From the NCBI GenBank assembly GCA_900541665.1, contig UQKV01000017.1:1-41673 (forward strand): DNA of 41,673 nt, read 5' to 3'. The DNA comes from an uncultured Collinsella sp. GTDB lineage: Bacteria; Actinomycetota; Coriobacteriia; Coriobacteriales; Coriobacteriaceae. The notes beneath the pieces were generated by a model. It was given only the letters and a program-made list of their open reading frames with translations. It was not told the origin of the DNA and did not search any database. Below, piece after piece: positions 35,701-41,673 of the stretch. The position numbers were made by a program, and so were the translations under genes. How positions within the stretch are numbered: the first letter of the stretch is position 1; each line of letters starts with the position of its first letter.

Positions 35701-38700
35701 CGAAGGGGTCGGGCGTTAAGTTGGGCGATGAGCTCACCTATACCATCGGCTATAAGAATACCGAGGGCGCGCCGTCCACGGTGACGATCACTGATGTCGT
35801 TCCTGCGGGAACCGAGTTCGTGGAGTTCGCGGGCGACCATGCGGATGTCGCATCCAAGGACAACGACGGCAAACTCACCTGGGCGCTGGCGGACGTTCCC
35901 GCCGGCGAGGAGGGCACGGTTCAGTTTAAGGTTCGCGTGACCGAGGACGCATTTAAGAGTGGCGGCGCTTCGGGTGACATTTCCAACCAGGCGTCGGTGA
36001 CGGTTGGTAACAACCCTGCCGTTAAGACCAACACCACTACCGATGAGGTCTCTGATGGCCGCCTGACGCTGAGCAAAACGGTCACGGCAGCCGAAGGCAT
36101 CGCCGCACCCAACAAGGAATTCACCTTTAAGGTGCTGCTCTACCAGGCCGATGGCACAACGCCTCTGGCCGGCACCTTTGCGTACGCCGGTCGTCCCAAC
36201 GGCACCAACGGCACCTATGTTAGCGGACAGATCAAGAGCGGTGACACCATCGCGCTTAAGGCGGGCGGCTCCGTCACGGTTACCTTGCCCACGGGTGCGC
36301 ACTACGAAGTGCAGGAGCTCGACTCCAAGGGTGAGCTCATGACGAGCGAGGACGGCTTTGCGGTTGTCGATAAGGCGAACCCCCAGAAGGGTACCCTCGG
36401 ACAGGCGACGCAGGTGGGCTTCACCAACGTCTACAGCGTGGAGTCCACGAAGGTGGAAAACGCCTTTAAGGTGCAAAAGAAGATCTCCGGACGCAACTGG
36501 ATGACATCGGATGTCTTTACCATGACGCTGGCTGCCGAGGGCGAGGCGCCCATGCCCAAGGGCGCCAAGGACGGCGTGTCGACGATTAAGCTGCACAAGG
36601 ATGCCCAGGTCGGCAACTTCGGTACCATCGAGTACACCAAGCCCGGTACCTATACCTATGTGATTGCCGAGCAGTCGGGTGACGAGGCGGCACTCACGTT
36701 CTCGAAGGCCACCTATCGTGCCACCGTCACGGTGACCGACAACGGCGCCGGTAAGCTGCTTGCCAAGACCAAGATTGCACAGCTGACCGACGATGCGGGC
36801 GACGCTGCTGAGCGCACGGTCGAGGCGGCGGTCTTTACCAACACCGCCAAGACCGGCAGCCTCACCGTCAAGAAGACGGTCGTCGGCGGCGACAGCCAGC
36901 GCGAGTTCGGCTTCACGGTCGCGCTGGCCGACGGGGACGGCGAGCCCGTCTCCGGCACCTTCGGCAGGGGCGAGCACGCCGTGACGTTCGCGGACGGCAA
37001 GGCGACCTTCACGCTCAAGGACGGCGAGGAGAAGGCCATCACCGGCCTGCCCGTGGGCGCGCGCTACACCGTGACCGAGGACGCCGCCGAGGGCTACACG
37101 ACCACGGTCAACGGGGCTGACGGCTCCAAGGCCGAAGGCGCCGTGACCGAGGACGGCGCGACCGTCGCGTTCACCAACACGTATGGAACAGCCACCGAGG
37201 GCAGAGACGTCTCCACCGTGGGGCTCTTCACCAAGGCGCTCAAGGGCCGCGACTGGGCCGAGGGTGACAACTTCCAGTTCGCGCTCGCGGGCGAGGGCGG
37301 AGCGCCCATGCCCGAGGGCTCTGCCGACGGCTGCAAGACCGTCAGCGTGACGGCCGCCGCCGGAACCAAGGCGGGCGATAGGGTCACCTTCGACTTCGGC
37401 CCCATCCGCTACACGCTCAATGACATCAAGGATGCCGAGTTCGCCGAGGTCGGCGGCAAGCGCGTGCGCGCCAAGACCTTCACCTACACGGTGCGCGAGG
37501 TCAGGCCCGATGACGGCTCCGCCATCGCCGGCGTGTCCTACGACGGCCACGTCGCCACGATGACGGTGACCGTGACCGACGACGGCTCCGGCAACCTCAC
37601 GGCCACGACGCCTGCAATCGCGCAGGCGAGCGGCGGCGACTTCGTCAACACCTACACGACCGAGCTCGACTACTCGGCCCGCGCGGGCGTGCGCCTGTCC
37701 AAGACGCTCTCCGGCCGCGCCATGGAGGCGGGGCAGTTCGCCTTCACCGTGACCGCGGACGCCGAGACGGCCGCCAAGCTCGGCCTCAAGACCGACAAGG
37801 ACGCCTACGCCGTGGCCGCGGCTGATGATGGGAAGGCCGATCTGGTCGACCTCATCGGCGGTGCCGCGGAGAGCGACGTGAAGTTCACCGACGCCGACGC
37901 GGGCAAGACCTACAGCTTCACCGTCACCGAGACCAAGCTCGGCGGCGAGGGCTACACCAACGATACCGCGCTGCGCACGGTGACCATCGCGCTCGCCTAC
38001 GACGCCGCGACGGGCAGGCTTACGGTCACGACCGTGGTTGCCAAGGACGGTGTCGAGGTCGCCCGCAGCGAGGTCTCCACAGCAGATGACGCCACGGCGA
38101 CGCCCGCGCCCGTGACGGTCGCGTTCGAGAACTCCTACGAGGCCACCGGAACGCTCGGCGGCGAGGGCAACGTGGCAATTAACGCCACCAAGACGCTGAC
38201 GGGTCGCGCCGCGGCAGCGGGCGAGTTCTCGTTCTCCGTCCGCGATGCCCGGGGCAACGTGGTCGCGACCGCGACCAACCAGGCCTCCGGCGACGGCGAG
38301 GCCGCGGGACTCGCGTTCTCGCCCATCTCCTACACCACCGACGCTCTCGGGCGGATGGTGGCGGACGGCACTGCCACCAGGGCCGCCGACGGCTCCTGGG
38401 TCATTCCCTATACCGTTTCCGAGGACGGAACGAACCAGCTGCCCGCGAGCGTGACGGCGGCCGCGTCGAGCTTCGGCATCACGGTCAAGGTGACCGATAA
38501 CGGCAAAGGCGGGCTGGATGTGGCCGTGACCTACCCCGAGGGCTCCGATGGCACGCTGTCGTTTGTGAACGGCTATAGCGCCGGCGAGGCGACGGTCGAC
38601 ATCGCGGGAACCAAGGCGCTGGCGCTTAGCCAGGCCGGACTCGGCCTCACGCAGGCCGACATCGCGGGCAAGTACACCTTTAAGATTGAGCCGCTGGACG

Positions 38701-40001
38701 GCGCGCCCGCACCGGTCGACGCCTCCGGCAAGACGGTGACCGAGGCGACCAACGACGCCGCCGGCAATGTCGTGCTGGGCCGCGTCACGTTTAAGCAGCC
38801 GAGCGACCTCGACGACGCCGAGATCGACGGCGACGGCCTGCGCACCAAGACGTTTGCCTACCGGGTGAGCGAGTCCGGCTCGGTCGACGGTGTGGTCAAC
38901 GACGCGACGGCGATCAGGACCTTCACGGTCAAGGTGGTCGAGGACACCAACGCGGGCACGCTCGCCGCGGAGGTCCTGCCCGCAGAGGGCACGCCCGAGG
39001 GCAAGGGCGCGTTCGAGTTTACCAACACCTACGGCGTGAATCCGACGCCGAGCTCCGTCACCGACCAGATCAAGGTGAGCAAGAAGCTTAAGGGCCGTGA
39101 CCTGGCCGAGGGCGAGTTCGAGTTCCAGCTGGTCGAGATTGCCGCCGACGGCAGTGAGAGCGTCGCGGCAACGGGCAAGAACGCCGCCGACGGCACGGTC
39201 GCGCTCAGCCCCGTCACCTACACCGCGCCCGGCACGCACAGCTATGAGCTGCGCGAGGTCGCCGGCACGGCGGGCGGCGTGACGTACGACAGGGCGACGT
39301 ACCGCGTGCGCACGACGGTTGCCGATGCCGGAAACGGTAAGCTCACCGTCAGGCACGAGCTGGCGGATGCCGAGGGCAATCCCACGGGCGGCGACTCGGT
39401 GACGTTCACCAACGGCTACGAGGCCGCACCCGTCACCCTCAAGCTGGGCGCCGCCAAGGTGCTCAAGGGCGCCGAGCTCAAGGCGGGCCAGTTTAGCTTT
39501 GAGCTCAAGAGCCGGGACGGCAAGGTCATGTCGATCGCCAAGAACGCCGCGGACGGCAGCGTCACGTTCGATGCGCTGACGTTCAAGCAGACCGGCACCT
39601 ACACCTTCACGGTGAGCGAGGTCGACGACGGCCAGGCGCACGTGACCTACGACAAGGCGGTGCACAAGATCGTCGTCACGGTGAGCGACGAGGCGGCAGA
39701 CGGCACCAAGACGGGCTACCTGTCGGCGAAGGTCTCCTACGAGGGCGACGCCAACGTGCCGCCGGTCTTCACCAACAGCTACGCCGAGAATCCCGGGACC
39801 CCCGGCACCCCCGAGAACCCCGGTACGCCGGGCGGCGGCTCAGATAACGGCTCCGGCAGCGGCTCTAGCGGCGACGGCTCCAAGGGCGGCATGCCCGACA
39901 CCGGCGACCGCAGCCTGCCGGTCGAGGCGCTCGCGGCCATGGCCGGCATCGGCGCGCTGACCGCAGCGGGCGGCGCGGTCCTGTACCGCAGGTGCCGCTA
40001 G
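32688..40001 (+). CDS. Giant cell-wall adhesin, C-terminal part with sorting signal
   Basis: 2437 codons from GTG at 32688; no ribosome site precedes it, so it is the continuation of the 28112 gene. It has many FctA-like repeats (KTLEGR, KTLNGH, KALKGR, KTLSGR, KKLKGR openings; FTNxY closings). Two DUF11-type domains lie mid-way, at about 35290-36050 (VTVTDKLPAGVVFE, VTITDVVPAGTEFVEF). A proline/glycine linker leads to the sorting signal MPDTGD, a hydrophobic stretch and the basic tail YRRCR, the substrate form of a sortase. Internal Lys/Glu pairs suggest isopeptide-stabilised stalk domains. Base use changes near 36840: downstream codons are clearly more GC-rich than upstream. Confidence 0.85.
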   Translation: MVTDLDKSGNHTGKLHVSSVTYANAGASDADKAITDKAAFTNAYHASGTFGGVTVSKTLEGRASTAGQFTFAVTGLWYDGIQTSVDGAEATLSNKAAKAGVSGAVVGASGKKELFVRKLTEQDLGRTFAYRIHENQPAAAGYTYDTGYTGDAIVLVKVLAHKDDPAKLYTVTTVLKGAGVTELLGDGADASALTDEKIVQLKQDSHTYVQQYDASEAGATTPTVSFVNRYTASLDYGTAGGLKIEKTLTYPKDATIFGSPKSTFRYIVKPADETSASKVGISTDGKVFETANVEANALKTVSLIPAGGLTFTQDDAGKTFTYTVSEIDDKATGYTYDKTVHTVKAVVADNGDGTLRVTTAVSKQVDSKDELEGQWIYPSGATSTGVATVKFKNTYTVTEAATYTPSVTKVVAGADAPGKFTFAMTAADDATKTAIDGKLITGSSMSAENGYAEEKQTTTALKDGEHEKIDFSKLTFNKPGTYKFAMNELAPNGGLGEWTYDAHIYTLTITVTDEGGKLVARADGATGSEGFIFTNRYRTSTSYELQGGLEIVKTLNGHDLHAGMFGFTVTGEDAASTDKLNKLLRADEGKLTVTNDEPQADGTSHTGILGGLTFATEDAGKTFTYKVVENGGGKGGYTYDSTYWKVEIAVKKRGNGSLYTVTTVKHFNANKVETFSSEFSSENGVAKAQVSFTNSYIATGTFDGLVAEKVMDSGDKIEAGQYTFDLYAERADGSLEKKDEGATQTGEGGIATVDFGKVNFKLGNAAGESNEQTIDLAGAVNDGIATKRHNADHTTTYSFNLVAKERLASLPEGVRPVDTSATCRVLLEVTDNNDGTLTPKVTYRDGTENGKIVFHNTRDKVKTIGTVAKPDVDIDGQLLSVGDSYVYTINWVNTEADANGNLVPANVTVTDKLPAGVVFEAFEGKNADKGAASGQSLTWNLGEQPAGSHGSVRVRVKITEDAVKDAQGAVGVINNAATIKVDNKSYTGTTTNYVPKKSENDAQDSKGSGVKLGDELTYTIGYKNTEGAPSTVTITDVVPAGTEFVEFAGDHADVASKDNDGKLTWALADVPAGEEGTVQFKVRVTEDAFKSGGASGDISNQASVTVGNNPAVKTNTTTDEVSDGRLTLSKTVTAAEGIAAPNKEFTFKVLLYQADGTTPLAGTFAYAGRPNGTNGTYVSGQIKSGDTIALKAGGSVTVTLPTGAHYEVQELDSKGELMTSEDGFAVVDKANPQKGTLGQATQVGFTNVYSVESTKVENAFKVQKKISGRNWMTSDVFTMTLAAEGEAPMPKGAKDGVSTIKLHKDAQVGNFGTIEYTKPGTYTYVIAEQSGDEAALTFSKATYRATVTVTDNGAGKLLAKTKIAQLTDDAGDAAERTVEAAVFTNTAKTGSLTVKKTVVGGDSQREFGFTVALADGDGEPVSGTFGRGEHAVTFADGKATFTLKDGEEKAITGLPVGARYTVTEDAAEGYTTTVNGADGSKAEGAVTEDGATVAFTNTYGTATEGRDVSTVGLFTKALKGRDWAEGDNFQFALAGEGGAPMPEGSADGCKTVSVTAAAGTKAGDRVTFDFGPIRYTLNDIKDAEFAEVGGKRVRAKTFTYTVREVRPDDGSAIAGVSYDGHVATMTVTVTDDGSGNLTATTPAIAQASGGDFVNTYTTELDYSARAGVRLSKTLSGRAMEAGQFAFTVTADAETAAKLGLKTDKDAYAVAAADDGKADLVDLIGGAAESDVKFTDADAGKTYSFTVTETKLGGEGYTNDTALRTVTIALAYDAATGRLTVTTVVAKDGVEVARSEVSTADDATATPAPVTVAFENSYEATGTLGGEGNVAINATKTLTGRAAAAGEFSFSVRDARGNVVATATNQASGDGEAAGLAFSPISYTTDALGRMVADGTATRAADGSWVIPYTVSEDGTNQLPASVTAAASSFGITVKVTDNGKGGLDVAVTYPEGSDGTLSFVNGYSAGEATVDIAGTKALALSQAGLGLTQADIAGKYTFKIEPLDGAPAPVDASGKTVTEATNDAAGNVVLGRVTFKQPSDLDDAEIDGDGLRTKTFAYRVSESGSVDGVVNDATAIRTFTVKVVEDTNAGTLAAEVLPAEGTPEGKGAFEFTNTYGVNPTPSSVTDQIKVSKKLKGRDLAEGEFEFQLVEIAADGSESVAATGKNAADGTVALSPVTYTAPGTHSYELREVAGTAGGVTYDRATYRVRTTVADAGNGKLTVRHELADAEGNPTGGDSVTFTNGYEAAPVTLKLGAAKVLKGAELKAGQFSFELKSRDGKVMSIAKNAADGSVTFDALTFKQTGTYTFTVSEVDDGQAHVTYDKAVHKIVVTVSDEAADGTKTGYLSAKVSYEGDANVPPVFTNSYAENPGTPGTPENPGTPGGGSDNGSGSGSSGDGSKGGMPDTGDRSLPVEALAAMAGIGALTAAGGAVLYRRCR

Positions 40002-40012
40002 CGATATGGACG

Positions 40013-40048
40013 AGTGGGGCGAATCCATCCGATGGGTTCGCCCCACTT
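40013..40048 (+). terminator. Hairpin after the adhesin gene
   Basis: AGTGGGGCGAA pairs with TTCGCCCCACT, with a 13-nt loop; no T-run. Its 3' arm touches the -35 of ffs. Confidence 0.55.
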
Positions 40049-40075
40049 GCCCTGCTGGACGGGAGCAGGTAAGAT
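40047..40075 (+). promoter_or_regulatory. Promoter of the SRP RNA gene
   Basis: TTGCCC (40047-40052), a 17-bp spacer and TAAGAT (40070-40075). Start expected near 40082. Confidence 0.6.
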
Positions 40076-40087
40076 ATACCGAGCGCC

Positions 40088-40193
40088 TAGCGCGTTCGAT
40101 GGGTTCGGATGACGACATGTTCCGAATCTGGTCAGGTCCGGAAGGAAGCAGCCATAAGGAGCCTCTGTCGGGCATCCGAATCCATCGAGCGCA
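40088..40193 (+). ncRNA. ffs: Signal recognition particle RNA, small bacterial type
   Basis: About 100 nt. It holds the hallmark GGTCAGGTCCGGAAGGAAGC (40130-40149) followed by AGCC, the SRP54/Ffh-binding helix 8 core. The flanks pair: TCGATGG, TTCGGATG on the 5' side with CATCCGAA, CCATCGA on the 3' side. There is no Alu domain, as in most bacteria. It works with Ffh to send membrane proteins to SecYEG. Exact ends are approximate. TTTCTTTTT follows at about 40199-40207. Confidence 0.93.
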
Positions 40194-40207
40194 CGGGCTT
40201 TCTTTTT

Positions 40208-40229
40208 GCGCGGTTTTACCAAACCGCGC
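40208..40229. terminator. Hairpin after ffs
   Basis: Perfect GCGCGGTTT-TACC-AAACCGCGC, just after the T-rich end of ffs. Confidence 0.6.
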
Positions 40230-40244
40230 AATGCTCGACGCTGC

Positions 40245-40344
40245 GCGCCACCCAGAGCGACAATTTGTCATTCAAAAGGCAAGGCATGACCAGAAGGTCT
40301 ATGCCTTGCCTTTTTCATGCCAACTTGTTCGCTCTGGGTGGCGC
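40245..40344. repeat. Second two-tier nested inverted repeat
   Basis: Outer perfect 16-nt arms GCGCCACCCAGAGCGA (40245-40260) and its complement (40329-40344). Both connectors are 13 nt and partly complementary (CAA, TTG, CAT blocks). The inner terminator-like hairpin lies at 40274-40315 (AAAAGGCAAGGCAT...ATGCCTTGCCTTTTT). The layout matches 23647-23761. The rest of 40345-40610 shows no supported gene. Confidence 0.7.
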
Positions 40345-40614
40345 TCGCTGGCTTTGCCAAAACATCGATGGCTACGCGGTCCAGGAGGCGGCGAAGTGTT
40401 TGGTGTCTCGCTGGTCCTCGGCTTTGCCTGCGGGATCGCTCGACTACCAAACAGCCCGCCGGCACCGGAACCGCATCGTCCAAAAATCACCCGTAAAGGC
40501 GCGTTAGCCTAATTAAATCTATCCCTTAAGGAATGCTGCTCGTTGGCGTTGTTTGGAGCGCGGTGGCGATGTGCTTCAAGAGTCGGCGGTGCTGTTGCTT
40601 GAATTTTTGCAGTT

Positions 40615-40657
40615 AAAGAGGCCCGTTTCCCTAGGTGGGGAAACGGACCTCTTTTTG
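40615..40657. terminator. Terminator between ffs region and the wall-anchored gene
   Basis: AGAGGCCCGTTTCCC pairs with GGGAAACGGACCTCT with one mismatch. TTTTTGTC follows on the + strand; minus-strand use for the gene at 40700 is also possible. Confidence 0.75.
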
Positions 40658-40699
40658 TCTCTGGGCTTGTGGATTGGCGAAGACAATAACCGCTGGCAG

Positions 40700-41673
40700 C
40701 TATTTTGAGTTCTTGATGCGGCGTGTGGCAGTGGCGGTTATTCCGAGGCCTGCGGCGGCGATTCCTGCGAGTGCGATTGCGCTCGGCGCTGCGTCGCCCG
40801 TGTTCGCGAGCTTGCCGGCGGTCGTATCTGCTTGCTTGCCGCTGCTCGAGTTCGCTTGCTTGGTGGAGCTTGGCGGGGTATTTTTGCCGGTCGCGGACGA
40901 GCCGGTGGGCTGTGTCGTCTCGGTCGGTTGCGCTGAGCCGGAGGGAGGTGTTGTCTCGGTGGGTTTTGTTATCTCGGGTGAGGCGGCCTTATCTGCTGCG
41001 GCTTTTGCCTCTTCGTATGCCTTGCAGGCATCGTCATAGGCCGTTTGCGCCTTTTTCAAATCGTCGAGGAGCGCATCTCGCTTGGCTATGTCCTCATCGA
41101 TGTGGGCTTTAGCTTCCTCCGCCTCACTTTCGGAATCCTGAACCTGTCTTTCCTGGCTTTCGAGCCGGCGTCGGTAGGAGTGAAGATCATCTTCACAAGA
41201 TTTCTCTCGCCTTTCTGCCGACATGATCTCACGTCGCAACTGCTTAATATGCTCTTTAGTAGCTGTGCTGGGCTCCTCGTCGCCGAGTGCTTCAAGTGCC
41301 TTATCTAATTCTGCCTGAAGGCCGCTTGTCCGGCTGTGGGCCTCATCGTATTTGGCTTGGGCTGCATCGACGTTCGCTTGCATGGCGGGAAGGCGTTCCC
41401 TCCGTTTGGCGGCTTCCGTCACCACCATGTCGTAGATCTCTTGAAAAGCGGCAATGTCATCATCGATTGCCGCAAGTTTCTCGGGACTTGCGGCAACTTT
41501 TGCGGCCTCGAGGGTTTTGAGCGCTTCCTGCATGGCTGCATACGCTTTTTCTTTTGCGGCGGCCGCATCTTCCGTCTGCAAGGCAACTGCACCGGTGGGG
41601 GAACTGGTTTCTGCCGCAATTGCCGTTACGGGGGCGATTCCCGCGACAAGTGCCGCGGAAAGGGCGATGCCCA
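40700..41673 (-). CDS. Wall-anchored coiled-coil surface protein, 5' end outside the window
   Basis: At least 323 codons; the frame runs off the window edge and its first visible part is signal-peptide-like (ALVAGIAPVTAIAAE, with an A-x-A cleavage site). The middle, about 200 residues, is highly charged and helical with heptad-type K/E/A/L/R spacing (ERREKSCEDDLHSYRRRLES), predicting a long coiled-coil stalk. A P/S/T linker follows. The C-terminus holds the sorting motif LANTG, a hydrophobic span and the tail RRIKNSK. Sortase anchoring is therefore expected. Adhesion or a spacer function is likely; no binding domain is visible. It faces the giant adhesin gene across ffs, giving two anchored proteins in one region. 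Confidence 0.85.
   Translation of the reverse strand, partial: GIALSAALVAGIAPVTAIAAETSSPTGAVALQTEDAAAAKEKAYAAMQEALKTLEAAKVAASPEKLAAIDDDIAAFQEIYDMVVTEAAKRRERLPAMQANVDAAQAKYDEAHSRTSGLQAELDKALEALGDEEPSTATKEHIKQLRREIMSAERREKSCEDDLHSYRRRLESQERQVQDSESEAEEAKAHIDEDIAKRDALLDDLKKAQTAYDDACKAYEEAKAAADKAASPEITKPTETTPPSGSAQPTETTQPTGSSATGKNTPPSSTKQANSSSGKQADTTAGKLANTGDAAPSAIALAGIAAAGLGITATATRRIKNSK

Noticed and set aside
32667..39665. A 2332-codon open frame on the minus strand
   Set aside because: It is antisense to the adhesin repeats. High GC and repeated codons keep the opposite strand free of stops; the product has no domain, signal peptide or ribosome site.
40006..40512. 168-codon frame downstream of the adhesin
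   Set aside because: It overlaps ffs and several hairpins; no ribosome site.

Overview
The window looks like a chromosome segment of a high-GC, Gram-positive human-gut type actinobacterium of the Coriobacteriia, most likely Collinsella or a close relative. This is inferred from the GC-rich codon use, the mix of Actinobacterial and Firmicute-like gene families, LPxTG-type wall-anchored proteins, a short bacterial SRP RNA, and the absence of any sigma-54 logic in an NtrC-like regulator. No database search was possible, so the genus is an inference from remembered sequence style.

Layout. 1-3.5 kb: an EF-G-like GTPase facing a secreted DNA/RNA nuclease of the EndA/NS_2 type. 3.6-5.7 kb: an AlbA_2/HATPase regulator preceded by an AT-rich array of about ten AGAGAGA boxes. 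5.7-12.9 kb: housekeeping and regulatory genes on alternating strands: larE, a HAD phosphatase, a LacI regulator, glmS, a GntR/FCD regulator and a YeiH-family permease. 13.1-16.2 kb: a degenerate NtrC-like regulator with a Fis-type HTH, a one-TM basic protein, a nitroreductase and a 96-aa orphan protein. 16.3-20.6 kb: a compact operon marR-ABC-ABC encoding a heterodimeric ABC exporter, with twin operator-like repeats ahead of marR. 20.7-25.6 kb: cysE, a DedA protein, ilvE, lemA, a TetR regulator and tRNA-Ser(UGA). 25.7-27.5 kb: an apparent fusion of tRNA adenosine deaminase (TadA) to glycerate kinase. 28.1-40.0 kb: a giant wall-anchored adhesin of about 3,960 residues, split by a frameshift near 32.67 kb and preceded by a G9 tract. 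40.1 kb: SRP RNA (ffs). 40.7 kb to the end: the 3' part of a second wall-anchored, coiled-coil protein.

Intergenic DNA is unusually rich in structure. At least eight hairpin repeats share a GTCCC core in the loop but have different stems. Two of them supply the stop codon of the adjoining gene. There are also two elements with terminal inverted repeats (about 203 and 160 bp) and two roughly 100-115 nt two-tier nested inverted repeats. The 0.65-kb gap before the giant adhesin carries three such elements in a row plus the poly-G tract.

The most interesting points are the adhesin locus (possible phase variation, frameshift, GC mosaic 3' third), the TadA-glycerate kinase fusion, the AGAGAGA operator array, and the conserved-loop/variable-stem repeat family.
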